This document shows, piece after piece, positions 46,901-57,838 of a stretch of DNA of 64,000 nt; positions within the stretch are counted from its first letter, which is position 1, and the number at the start of each line of letters is the position of its first letter. Origin of the DNA: Voacanga thouarsii. Lineage: Eukaryota > Streptophyta > Magnoliopsida > Gentianales > Apocynaceae. The translations under genes were made by a program, and so were the position numbers. The notes under the pieces are model-generated. The model was not told the origin of the DNA. It did not search any database and was given only the letters and a program-made list of their open reading frames with translations. The stretch is from assembly GCA_026120185.1 (NCBI GenBank), contig JANUWF010003366.1:496001-560000 (forward strand), written 5' to 3'.

Positions 46901-47083
46901 AGCTTCTTGCTCTTCAGTGGTGGAACCCTCCCCAATAACATGGCAGGTTTCGTAAAGGACATACTTATACTTTTCCGATATGAGTATTATGTCCAGGTTC
47001 CTCTTTCAGTCCACATAGTTTGGTCCCGTTAGCTTAATCTCTTGGAGAATAATGGCCAAAGGACTAAAAGAACCTCCCACCAT
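43945..47083 (-). pseudogene. Element A gag-pol (gag to RT)
   Basis: From ATG 47083 one frame runs to about 44020 with roughly fourteen in-frame stops and no frameshift. In order: capsid (CYMLASMSNVLYSKHEHMD), Lys-rich basic tract, intact CCHC knuckle CFKCGMKGHWKKEC (46353-46309), protease IVDSGATDH, pre-integrase LWHIRLGHVN and CESCLMGKMTKRSF, integrase core YTDMCGPLSIPARGG, LRSDRS and TPHQNGVVERRN, RT VYERKR, MDVKTAFLNGHL and the catalytic LYMDDILLVGND. A one-base frameshift near 44020 leads into MLGLSQEAYINKMLAKYSMD. The stops sit mostly where Trp, Gln or Arg is expected. Confidence 0.92.
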
Positions 47084-48725
47084 TTCTGAAAAATCGAAAA
47101 TAAGAGAAAAAAATTTAGTTTGTGAAAACAAAACAAATTTGTGCACTTTATCCTTATATCAAAATTGATAATAATTAATTTGGCTCTTAAGGAAACTAAC
47201 ATAGCTTCTTGGGAAGATTAACAATTCCCTAAGCTAAGTGTGTTGACCACCACAAATTAATTTCCCTTCTAGGTAATGATCTAGAGGATAACTCCATCAA
47301 GGGGATGGTCATTTCCTCTCATTTCCTATAGACATACCTCACACTATAACCTCCAACGAGAGGCTGACCGATCATAGTACGTGTCTCGGGTTATTAATTA
47401 CATCCTTCCATTAGATCTAGATCATTATGGTATCCCAATCCTACATGGGTTCACTCACAGGGTGACGCGAGGGGACCCACAATCTCTAATGAGGATCATG
47501 ATGAAAGCTGTGGGGCCGTTGGAACCCCTATCCCACTTAGTCTTTTAAAATAAGGGTTTTCTAAAAAATATCCTTTTGAAAATTTTCATTAAGTTTTCCC
47601 TTAACTCAAAAATAAAATATCTAAATCCATTAAAATCTCTATGTCAAGGTTTATATCCTTCGAGATATTTTTCATGGACTAATTTTATTTAAGTTAAAAC
47701 TTAATGATTTCAAAAAAATTTCCAATTAAAACTTTCTAGAGACTTTGGTCTCAAGTTTATTTAACAAAACAATTTTTCTTATTCAAAATAAAACTAATGG
47801 CTTTTATTTTCAACTTACAAAAATATCTAAATCCAATATATTTTCTACATTAATGATTAAATCCTTTGAGAAAATATCTAAGGATTAATTTTTGTTCAAG
47901 TTAAAATAACCATTTATTTTGTAGAAAAATGTTTTCTTGTCAAAAATATTCCCAAAGACTTTGGTCTTTGAGAAAACGTGCACATGGGTACTTAAAAATA
48001 AATACCATGCTAGAAAACAGTAGACGTTTTCATGCTTTTCTATTTTTAAACCTAAGTGCCCAAATAAAGGAATTAAACACATTAATTAATGGTCTTCTTT
48101 AATCTTAAAATCCATTACTAATATTTTTCATGCAAAAATATTCCATGAATATTAACTATTGCAAAAAATATTCGCTTCGCCTGGTATGGACCCCAAAACA
48201 AAAAAGAAAATGCAAGAAAAATACAAGGAAAAATTAAAATTTCTCCTTGCTTCACTGCACCCGCCACACTAAATTGAGCACCTAATTGCACTGCAGTCCA
48301 CAACACCTGCCACACTGAACTAGCACCTCGTGGGCGACCCACATGCAAACCAAATCCTAGACCCAAGCCGGTGCCAATCCCGGTCTTCTGGGCTCTCATT
48401 TGATTTTTTTTTTTTTTCCTTACGTCTTCTTCTATAGATTTCTTCACTATTCTTTCTTCAACTTCCTTCCAGTTCTTAGCTCTCCAATTTCAACCCAAAA
48501 TCAACAACACCAAAAACCAACAATCGCCTATACACATTAACATTGGGCTTACACAATTTGCTAAGGAAAAAATAGATTACATCTCACCTATACTTCCATC
48601 CGAAAGGTTTAACATGTGAATCTATCCATACCAAAAACGGCGAAGGATCACAGTTTAACCACACATACGTGTCCAATTTTATTCAACTAGATGCATGCTT
48701 CCTATTTTTGTACAAAACCTTCATG
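47084..48725 (-). other. Leader of element A; no gene recognised
   Basis: This 1.6-kb AT-rich leader lies between gag and the primer-binding site. Open frames at 47885-48082 and 48118-48447 show no domain. A GC-richer patch near 48240-48400 includes GGCACCGG-type words like those in the A LTR. Confidence 0.55.
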
Positions 48726-48738
48726 CTCTGATACCAAT
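48726..48738 (-). other. Primer-binding site of element A
   Basis: On the minus strand TTGGTATCAGAGC abuts the 5' LTR end and is a perfect match to the initiator tRNA-Met primer over 12 bases. Confidence 0.9.
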
Positions 48739-50542
48739 TGAAGGGTTTAAAGGGGGAAGCAAAGCACGTAGCAGATGAAAAATAAAACAAAAAAACTGAA
48801 GAACAAGAAAATCGTAGACCGAAGTCGGTGCCGGTTCCGACGGCCTCAGCCGGTGCCGATCATGGCCTAGCAAGACTCTGAGGGGGAAAAAATTTACCTC
48901 CTTTTCTCGTTCTCAGAATTGGCTGGACCGGAATGTGTGGTACTGGGGTAGGTGCGCTGGTGGAAGCCTCTGGTGCGATTCCTGCGAACCACCTACTCTG
49001 TCTGTGCTTGTATATGAATGCCAACCTCTCGATCTTCCAATATATGACCTACTTAATCCCGTTTGGTGAACAACTTATAGGGCTAAGGAATATTTTCAAG
49101 AGAGAGAAAGAGGCTATGTATTTTCTCACGAAGAAAAAAAAAAAACAACGTTGTTTTCTTGACGCTCAGAAAAGTAAAAACCACGTACTCTTTTATCCTT
49201 TGGTTTAACCTAAATAAAACCCTAGGTTAAACTAAATTGGCCCATTGGACTCGTAGTTTAGCCTTTTGGACTAAATTAATTATTCTAATTAGAACTAAAT
49301 AAATGGCCCAATAAATAATTAATTTTCAGCCCAAATAAACTAGTCTAATTAACAAACCTATATTAGTTTAGTCCAAGGTCAATCTTTAATTATTCAAATT
49401 GGGCTAAAGCCCTGAACAATTAATTAACCCACCAAACCAATTTAATTAATTTTCTCTCTCCATGGACCTTTATTTTATTCTAGCTGAATAATTAAATCAA
49501 ACTACTTAAATAAAATAAATTCTATTTAATTTAATTTAAGACCAATTCCTTAGCCTGTATTTAATTAGGACTCACGGTCTATACTGGGAACCAACAGACA
49601 CACCGCCTTAGCTACTAAAATGTTCAAAATACTCTTGCCATACAAATAGCTATATTTTTCATTTTAAATATTTCATAATATCATCATAAGGAAATATTAA
49701 CCCCAAGGATAATGCTGCATTAGCAAAGTCTCCGACCTATATGTGAAATGACTAAAATACCACTCTATATATCGTCGTACATTAGAGAGGATGAAATGTA
49801 GTAACACTTTCTAAATGCCATCTACCATCATTAGGCTTCTAGTCCACTAATCCACAACTTCTTGGATTGTTTCCGCTTTCCAAGGGAGCTACCTTAAAAT
49901 AAACAACCAAATCATGTTTCCCAGGGCCTTAGATTTTTAGATCATTCAGACAACCACAAGGGGCGATATGGTATAGAAACTATCTTGTACAACTTTGTCT
50001 TAACTAACTAGTCACACATACTCAACATGTAAGTATATTAGTCCTACGAACATCAACTATAGCATATCAAAGCACATGCTTCCAGCTTCGTAAACCACCA
50101 ACTCATACTCTAGTACTAATCCACACTGTAGTAGTAGTCTAGGTTTCTACCATATAGTACTTTAAGAAACCACTACTACATGTCCTATTCTACGTATTCG
50201 AAATATGCTTATGTCATGAAGTGAGTGGACTACTCACTGGATAAATGTAAGCTATTCCCCATTTGGAATTCATAACATAATAACCTAAACATGATGAGAT
50301 TCCCATTCTCATCAATCGGTCAACAACATACGTTTATGTGTTAAGTAACCCATGATCCATACCTTACTGTGAAAGACCTCCATTCACATGAACCACTTAC
50401 TTAAACACAATGGGTCTTTTCCAAATGAAATTGTGCACAAATAAAATATAAATTCTTAAAAAATTTCTGAAAATAAATTCTTTTATTAAAATATTCGATA
50501 TTAACATCAGAAACCTAGTCTAAGAGGGCATACTTCCCAACA
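48739..50542 (-). repeat. 5' LTR of element A
   Basis: This runs from TGTTGGGAAGTATGCCC (50542) to ...AACCCTTCA (48739) in element direction. It aligns with the 3' LTR pieces at 22148-23248 and 27470-28184. Its transcript-end side carries a longer GC-rich patch (48817-48866, GTCGGTGCCGG and CAGCCGGTGCCG) than the 3' LTR. The plus frame 48933-49208 is a shadow also seen in part in the 3' LTR. Confidence 0.93.
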
Positions 50543-50941
50543 GAATCAACATCAAGAAAGGGGAGATGATGGGAATCAAGCTAGCCAAAGGGTTTAATCT
50601 CAAGAAGAGGGAACAATCTTGCAAGGACCCGTGACAAGATCAAGGACCAAGAGGTTCCAAGGTGATATCCAATTGCTCCTACAACATGTTTGAAGATGGA
50701 AGGTATTTGAAAGGATGATAGAGGCAGCTAAGAGCTTATTTTGATGGTTATCTAAAAGGGATCCCAACAACAACTCAATCTTGCGACAAAAAAGGGCGAA
50801 ACGGAGGGAGAAAATGATAAAACTAGTGGACCAGAGCCAACTCGGTGCTAAGCCCAAAAAGCTAACCTGGAGCTCGGTGCGTACTGCTAGTAAAATGCTA
50901 GAATTCTAACGTTGACCTGGCGCAGGCTGGCACTGGGTTCT
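50543..50941 (+). pseudogene. Ty3/gypsy pol C-terminal tail (element D, part 3)
   Basis: After the GAATC duplication the D frame continues with the block GPVTRSRTKRFQ (about 50625-50660), a conserved tail of gypsy pol, and ends at TGA near 50690. The following 250 bp, containing ACCTGGCGCAGGCTGGCACTGGG-like GC-rich text cut at 50941, may be the start of its 3' region. The D 3' LTR was not found; a B-family LTR begins at 50942. Confidence 0.75.
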
Positions 50942-51289
50942 TGTTAGTATTGTGCCCTAGAGGCAATCACTTATACTTTGTATATGATATATTTATTTTA
51001 TAATAGAATATATTATTTATCTTTCAGTTTATTTTCTTTATTTTCATGTAAAATAACGGTTAGATAAAGTTCCTAGTATAACACTGTGTTAAGAAAATAA
51101 TAATAAAGATCATTATGTGAGATTTCTACTACACTGTATAGTGTTAGTACTTAAAAAATCCCTAGTCATAGTATTAATGAGATGCGACATCATTAATGCA
51201 TTAAGACTAGTACATGTTAGGTTTCCTAATTTGATTAGGCAGTAGTTCTCACATCAATGAGTATTGTGATACTCAAAGTTAACATGTTA
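50942..51289 (+). repeat. Truncated B-family LTR (first ~350 bp)
   Basis: It starts TGTTAGTATTGTGCCCTAGA and follows the B-family LTR to about 51289, then stops abruptly. The rest of the LTR is missing. Confidence 0.85.
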
Positions 51290-51436
51290 AGTTATTTCGA
51301 GAAGCACTCATTATGGCAAGTTCTTCTAGTCTAAAATTCGATGGAGCTCTTTTCTAAAAAAACAGAATAAATTTGAGCAGTCTTGCTAAAAACCTTATTT
51401 ACCCCCCCCCCTCCCCCCCCTACGATTTTTCATTAA
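51290..51436. other. Unassigned junction sequence with a poly-C run
   Basis: This 150-bp stretch between two truncated LTRs matches neither. It includes a cytosine run broken by one T (51402-51420). I see no gene. Confidence 0.4.
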
Positions 51437-51543
51437 GTTATTTCCTTCTTTATCTTATATTACCTAGTTATAAAGACCCCTTGTCCTAAGGACGGGGTGA
51501 TATCACTACCCCTTTTAGGATACGTAGGTAGTGGTGTGTTACA
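51437..51543 (+). repeat. Terminal fragment of a C-family giant LTR
   Basis: GTTATAAAGACCCCTTGTCC followed by a GGACGGGGTGATATC arm and the end GTGTTACA match the last ~100 bp of LTR C. The rest of that LTR is absent. Confidence 0.8.
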
Positions 51544-52190
51544 AAATTTCAATGAATTAGTGAATAAAGTGTCAACGAATTAAAATATATCAATGAAATT
51601 CCTAAAACTAAACCAAAATAATATCTACACAAATCTAAAGAAAATTCTCAAGTACAATTGGCCAAATCAACTATGCTCACCGTAAAACATATACAGCTAC
51701 CTAAGTACAAGTTAGTAATATATACAAGTATATACATTTATAAGGCCAATTCAAAAAAAAAAAAACTCAAGCTTTTTGAAAATTGCCATTCTTTTCTCGG
51801 CACCGGTGTCATAAACATGATGTGTGATTTGTTTGCATATGCTTCTCTTAGATAGTATTACCTCAAAATCATCCAAAATAATCAAATTTTAATTTGAAAT
51901 ATAAAAAATATTCACACAACACACATATAAGCAATTATATCTATCGTATAGCATAGAGTTATAATTAGCAAATATCAAAGAATCCTAAGACAAGTGGCAA
52001 GTACCCCTACTTTGCTCTCATTTCATTATTTGGCTAATCAAACTATATATGTAATGGTGATTTGATTAAGGAGTCTACCAACCTATATGGACAAGAAAAG
52101 TTACTCACGATCCCAAAATCTTCCGAAGAATAAGAACAAGAGTTGAAATCAACATACCCCAAATTAAGTTTAACATCCAATACCTAAATT
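51544..52190. repeat. AT-rich LTR-like region K (left part)
   Basis: No coding domain is seen. The right edge carries a 35-bp stretch ending ACATCCAATACCTAAATT that recurs at 56711-56745 on the other side of fragment H, so this and 56706-57838 were probably continuous before H arrived. The frame 51658-51855 is not supported. Confidence 0.4.
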
Positions 52191-52397
52191 AAGTTCAAAT
52201 AGACTTTATGCTCGAGGCGTCATTCTTAACTGATAGGCCTATAGGACCAACTCAGAGGAGGCCAAGGAATTACAAAAGCCAATGGAGGAATTACTTGAGA
52301 AGGGACATGTGAAAGAGAGCCTAAGCCCATGTGTGGTTTCAATTCTCTTGGTTCCCAAGAAGGATGGGACGAGGCGCATGTGTGTGGATTGTCATTC
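52191..52397 (+). pseudogene. Ty3/gypsy RT fragment H (left piece)
   Basis: It matches D at 19643-19850, covering the RT N-terminus (SAKRANSEEAKELQK equivalent and PKKDGTRRMCVDC). At this locus the PKKDGTRRMCVDC block is better preserved than in D. It is cut at 52397 by giant LTR I with duplication CATTC and continues at 56193. Confidence 0.85.
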
Positions 52398-55300
52398 TGT
52401 AATAATCGGCCTTGTCCACCTTGCATAAGGAATTTGTGTAGAATAGTTTTGTTAACAATGAATGTACATATACAAAAAAGAAAAAAAAGAAAGAAATTAA
52501 TGATATATTTTCCTCCTTTATCATTAATAATGAAAATTAAGATTACAAAGTAATGCTATTATTCATAGAATTATAATATAGCCATCACTAGTGCTATTAT
52601 TATTATTATTTTTTTTGCTAACATCATTATTAATTTTATTAAATTTTATCCTATTTTATTTTAGTTTATTTTATTATCATATTTATTATTATTATCGTAT
52701 TTTCTTAATGATAATATTATTATTATCACTTTTATTCTATTATACATTACTATTATTCTATAACCATTACTATTATTTTATATTTATTATTATTTAAAAA
52801 CCAAAATCTCTTGGTAATATTAAATTATAGTATTATTATATGCAATATTTATGTTGGAATATTATATTATTCTTACTATTATTATGTATATATATAATAC
52901 CATTAATACCATAAATATCTTGATTATATTATATTATATACAAGGATATTTTTGAGGGCCCACAAGAAATAAATTAAGATGGCCCACAAGCATGATATTT
53001 TTGACCAAGATTAGCTATTCTTAGACTTTCTTTAATCAAGCTTAGTTAAGCAAAACTAGATTAGGGCAAGTTAATTAGAATTATGCATGGCCATGCAAGG
53101 TTAGCAAATACATTAGTCTTGAGACTTCTAGGGAGTTCTATAATCTTCTACATAGTTCCACAATCTTCTTTTAAGTTCTATAAAGGTCTAAAGTCTTCTA
53201 GAAATGCCAAGTTACCCTAAGTCATTTTATTGAGATTAAAATAAGACCAAGAAGATTGAGCTATATAAATAGGAGTGAGGAGGGTAGAATTTCGGCCAAA
53301 AACTGGAAGGAGAAGAAGAAGAAAAACTAGAAAAGTGAAGAGAGGAAAGGAAAAACAAGAAAAGAGAGATTAAGGGAGAGAGAGAGATTTCCGGCAGCAA
53401 GGGGGAAGGAAAGAAAACTGGCAGCAAGGAGAAAGAAAGGAGAAGGAAGGAAGGAAAGAAAAATACAGCCTTGCACGCATTTTGGAAAGGTAAGAGGCCA
53501 TTTCTCAAAAGCTAAAAGAATGATGTTAAAAGTTAGAAACTAGATGCATATGAAATGGTTGATGTTGAGTAATGAAAATATTTTGATGTTGTGATGGTTG
53601 TTGGAATGACCGGTTGGTATAGTGATGCGTTGAGTATGGTATTCAGTTCATTTAAGGTGTATTGGAGTGATGATATACTGGAAATTTGAAAAGAGAAAGG
53701 AAGGAAGTGATAAAGAAAACAAGAAAAGCCATTTGCTAATAACAACTCACTAGTTTGTGTTGTTTGGAAATATTAAAGGAAATCTGAGTAGATAGACTGG
53801 AAATTGAGCATAAATGACTCTAAACAGGTCCTAGACTAGTTAGAAAGGATTTGGAACAAGTTGTGTGGAGGTTGTGAGGGTTTTGAATAGCTAAGAGGTC
53901 ATGAACAACAAGAAGGGTGAAAACTGCCAAAATTTACTGGTTTGGTGAACTTGGTATAATTTATTTGTTTAAACTAAAGAGAAGTTCTGAGCATGAAAAC
54001 CTGTTGGAATACTGATTTTGGGATGTTAAATGAGGTATTGGAGAGTTTAAGTGTGGTAGGATATATTGAAGAAACCATAGAAATAAATTAAAACAAGTTG
54101 GGCTTCTAAACTGTAATCTTGAACCTCCAACTCGGAGCAGTAAGTTTAACTGAAACCCTGAACGAAATGGAGAAAGGTTTGGATACCCCATGACCTGAAG
54201 TTGATAGAGAAATGTCCTAGGAGTATTTTTGAAGTAGTTTCACCTCATTTGGACCTGTATTGAAAGAGATATGTACAAAATACTGGAAGATGACAAAACA
54301 GAACTTCAAACTCGGAACAGGGGAATTAACTGAAAAAACTGTACCAAATGGGATGGAGTTTGCCTGTCTCACGACCTGTAATTGATAGAGGGATGTCTTA
54401 GGAATATTATGGAAGTAACCTCACCTTATTTGGACCTATATTGAATAAGTTATGCGAAGAATGGTGGAGGGTGGTAAAGCTGTAAAACCAGGAAAACCAT
54501 TAAAAGCGTTAATTCATTTATTTCTTTAAAGAGATTATAGAAACCTTATTCGAACCATTAAGCATTTCAACCTATTAAGTAATAATATGGAAATATACTA
54601 ATGGTGTAGGTGAATCAAGTCGAGGAAACTCCTTTTAGGACTATACGAGTGCCACTTCGACTTAATATACAAGGTGAGTCCCATTGATTTCTAAACCTTT
54701 TTAAAGGCTAGTGTGCTTTGATTTTCTATGAAATACTATGTTTTATGCCATTTTGAAAATCCTCGAATATGTTTAAGGTTTACATGAGCAACATTTTCTT
54801 TTATGCTATTTCGGACTCGAATAAATTTCATATTCAGCTTGGAAACCTTTCTGGATGTTTAAAACACAAATTTTGTGAATTTAGTCCTTTTCGGATTAAA
54901 TATTTGGGATTTCTGAAAAATGGTAAATTTTGAAATCGGGTATTTGGAGAATAATCCAAGTATCCTTATTAGAATATTTTATGAAAACTCTTGGAACTTG
55001 GGTATTCAGAAAATAATCGAAATATTCTTATTGGAACTTTTGTGAATATTTTTCAAATCAAGTACAGGTAAAATTACCCGGATACACTCAAAAAGTCTTT
55101 TGTGATCAAGTACGGCCCCAGAAAATAAGAAATTCTTTGGTTTGTAAATCCTTCGGGATCAGATGACCCTCTGGCCTGATCTGTCAGATGGGGTTGGTAT
55201 TGTTGTGTTGAGTACTCAGCAAGGACTTTAATCTTTGTACTAGCCCATGTTAGAGGTAGACGATCCCAAGTAACCTGATCAATTCTGGGGATTGTCTTAC

Positions 55301-56192
55301 TCCAAACAGGGCGACAAGACATTTTGATGAGTCATCCCTAGCTAGCCGTTGTAAGCCCAGCAATTGCCTGTTGATTATGATTAATGGGTTGTTCACATGA
55401 TACCAAGTGGAGACACTCAGTGTGTTCAATCCCTTGCCACCTCGCTGGTGATTGATATCAGGATTGGGACCCCTGGCTTATGGTGGCAAGTAAAAGATCC
55501 CTAAGAGCACGGTGAGGTACATTGGTATGCTGCTCACCCTTCCGGCATAACACGGGTGACGCGCTGCAAAGCGCAGTCCCTAGCATAAAAGACCGTGTTG
55601 TCGAAGGTGAAGTTCTTTGAACTTTGCACACGGGTCACACTTCTAAATGGGGAAGAACCCGCATTTATTGAATTAGGGGCCATGTGTTTGGAAACCATAG
55701 TTTTACGAAAGTACATGATAAATTGAATTTAAAATTATCAATTACTGCCTTTTTCCTATTGCGAAATTTATTTCAGTAAAGAAAATGAAAACCAACTTTC
55801 TCTTCTAAGCAAAACACTGGCACACACGGGACTCACTAAGTATACCACTCACACGTATGTTTGTTTTTTTTAGGGATTGGAGCTGAAGACTAACAATGGT
55901 ACTACCCAAACTTCTTCTCTAGCACTGGATAGCTAACTTTTTGAAGGGAACATTATATATAAGCTATGAGATGGTTTAGCTTATGTATTTTGAGAACTAT
56001 GACAATGTACCTATCATGACTCATATACTAAATAAATAAAGAGAATGTTTCCTTTATTTACTTAAGTTTCGACTTTACCTGCTTACTTTAAGTTTAAATC
56101 GTTATAAAGACCTCTAGTCTGAGAATTCAGACGGGGCGACATCCCACCTGAGTTCGGCCCACTACGATAAGGTAAAAATGTGGGGTGTTACA
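52398..56192 (+). repeat. Giant solo LTR I (3795 bp)
   Basis: It starts TGTAATAATCGG and ends GGGGTGTTACA, flanked by the perfect duplication CATTC (52393-52397, 56193-56197). Its last 90 bp (GTTATAAAGACC, hairpin, ACATCCC, GGGGTGTTACA) are related to C and C'; the rest is not recognisably so, making it a different family of the same type. It contains a TTA/ATT-rich tract (52590-52800), a purine-rich tract (53300-53465, whose complement makes a spurious Ser/Phe-rich frame) and a two-copy tandem repeat of about 180 bp (54118-54480). No coding domain is seen. Confidence 0.83.
54118..54480 (+). repeat. Two-copy ~180-bp tandem repeat in LTR I
   Basis: Copy 1 begins near 54122 (AACCTCCAACTCGGAGCAG) and copy 2 near 54302 (AACTTCAAACTCGGAACAG). 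Later landmarks, GACCTGAAGTTGATAGAG and GACCTGTAATTGATAGAG, are 182 bp apart. Confidence 0.7.
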
Positions 56193-56705
56193 CATTCCAT
56201 CAACAATATCACGGTTAAGTATTGCTATCCCATTCCTAGGCTAGATGACTTGCTTGATGAGTTATTTGGTGCATGTATTTTCTCTAAAATTAATTTGAGA
56301 TCTAGTTATTAACAAATTAGGATTATGAACAGGGATGAATAGAAAATGGCCTTTAAAACTAAAAAAAAAAAGATTGTATGAGAGGCTTGTTATACCTTTT
56401 AGGTTGTCAAATGCTCCTAGCACTTTCATGCATCTAATGCATCATGTTTTAAGAAAATCCATTGGGAAATTTATTGTTGTGTACTTTTATGATATCTAGA
56501 TTTATAGCAAATCATATATGGATAATTTGAATCATCTTCTATGTGTGCTTGTTGCTCTTAGAAGGGGGAGATTGTATGCTAACTTAGAAAAATGCTCTTT
56601 TTGTTTGGAGCGGGTTATATTCCTTGGGCATATTGTGAGTGCTAAGGGGATTGAGGTTGATGGGAAAAATGTGAAAGCCATCCAAGATTGGCCCACTCCT
56701 ACAAT
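56193..56705 (+). pseudogene. Ty3/gypsy RT fragment H (right piece)
   Basis: This continues RT from [15 protein letters not shown] text through the palm to LEKCSFCLERVIFLGHIVSA (56518-56721) and ends at about 56705, matching D up to about 20355. It carries the same DE-stop, the out-of-frame A-run, RLV, FRLSN and F-Y-D-I-stop changes as D (56330-56500). No LTR, RNase H or integrase accompanies it. Confidence 0.88.
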
Positions 56706-57838
56706 CCAATACCCAAATTAGAATCAACATCCAATACCTAAATCAGCTAAATAGAAATTCAAATCCTGCACCAAAGGGTTGATCTCAAATAAGACTCACT
56801 TTTTCTCAAGTTATGAACTTTCTACTCTTAGCCCAACTAATAGGTATCTCTACTTCACTGATTAAAACTAAAGGAGCATTAAAATCAACAACCCATTGTA
56901 ATTTTTTAGAAAGTCGTGTCTCTATCTATAGGCAACATACACAGTCCATTAATCACCAAGCCCTACTCTTTTACTACTGTCTCGAGCTAATCCAAGGAAA
57001 GCAAATAAAGTGAATCAATCAATTAAGCATCCAATTTCTAACCCCATATCTCAAAACCATTAGAATAAGGCAAACCTAAATCAATCTAGCAACACAAATA
57101 ATACAAGTATTGAATATTAGAAATAGACTTCCATTATACTAAAAGAGATTCAAACTAAAGCATAATAAATGTTCAATCCTTCAAATGAAATATAAATCAA
57201 TGTAACGTAAAAAAATCAAAACAGATTTATCGATGGGAAAAGAAGAAAAACTTTTAAACAATATTTTCTTCACCCTTGTAGATTTTTCTTGAAAATATTG
57301 CTCTCTTCCCCTTCAATGAAGACTTTAATATGCCCTTTTGTGCCTCCTTGGTGCTCTCTAGGGTTTTCTAAGGTTCCTTCCCACTCTCCTTCTCATTGGT
57401 TTTGATGGCTAAAATGTATATTTAAGAGGTGAGTTTTGAAAACCTTCAAAATTTGCAACACCGAAACTTTCTGCTAACTGAACCGGTGCCTGTTAGGGTA
57501 TGCTACTCAGCGTCGATTTATCTACTCTTTATAAAATTCCAAGTACTAACCAGCGCCTGTTAAATGACCTAACTCGTCATCTATTACTCCTAGTTATTTG
57601 GGTCTTTTGGTCTCTAAATTGAACTGACGATTATTAGGATGTACTAACAGGTGCCATTTATTTCTAATGCTCAATTAGCCACGTTTTCACCTTGTTTCTC
57701 CAAAAATAAAAGTCTTCTCCTTATGCAATCAACACGAAATGAGATGAAAATAGAGGAAGCAAGTAGTCATCTATTCATTAATTCTAAATAATTATAATAT
57801 AAATGATATGAAATTTGGTACATTTTAGGCATTCATCA
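56706..57838 (-). repeat. LTR-like region K (right part), gypsy type
   Basis: In minus direction this begins TGATGAATGCC at 57838, directly after a polypurine-like tract, which suggests the start of a 3' LTR. It has no coding domain. Words such as ACCGGTGCCTGTTAGG and ACAGGTGCCATT (57490-57660) resemble the GCCAGGT-rich patch at 63640-63865. The other end of the LTR was not identified. Confidence 0.45.

Larger units (their letters stand above)
22148..50542 (-). mobile_element. Ty1/copia element A with three nested insertions
   Basis: This minus-strand element is flanked by the perfect duplication GAATC (22143-22147, 50543-50547) within the tail of gypsy D pol. Its LTRs are 1804 bp (5', 48739-50542) and about 1816 bp after removing an insertion (3', 22148-28184). 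It holds a giant solo LTR in the 3' LTR, the whole of element B in the RT-RNase H junction and a solo LTR nearby. Without these it is about 9.2 kb. Element F at the window start is the same family. About fourteen in-frame stops and one frameshift make it defective. Confidence 0.93.

Noticed and set aside
51402..51420. Poly-C run broken by one T
   Set aside because: Probably a simple mononucleotide tract or a sequencing-prone site. Nothing around it supports a function.
53236..53508. 90-codon minus-strand frame rich in Ser, Phe and Pro in LTR I
   Set aside because: It is the complement of a purine-rich GAGA/AAGG tract, with low complexity and no domain.
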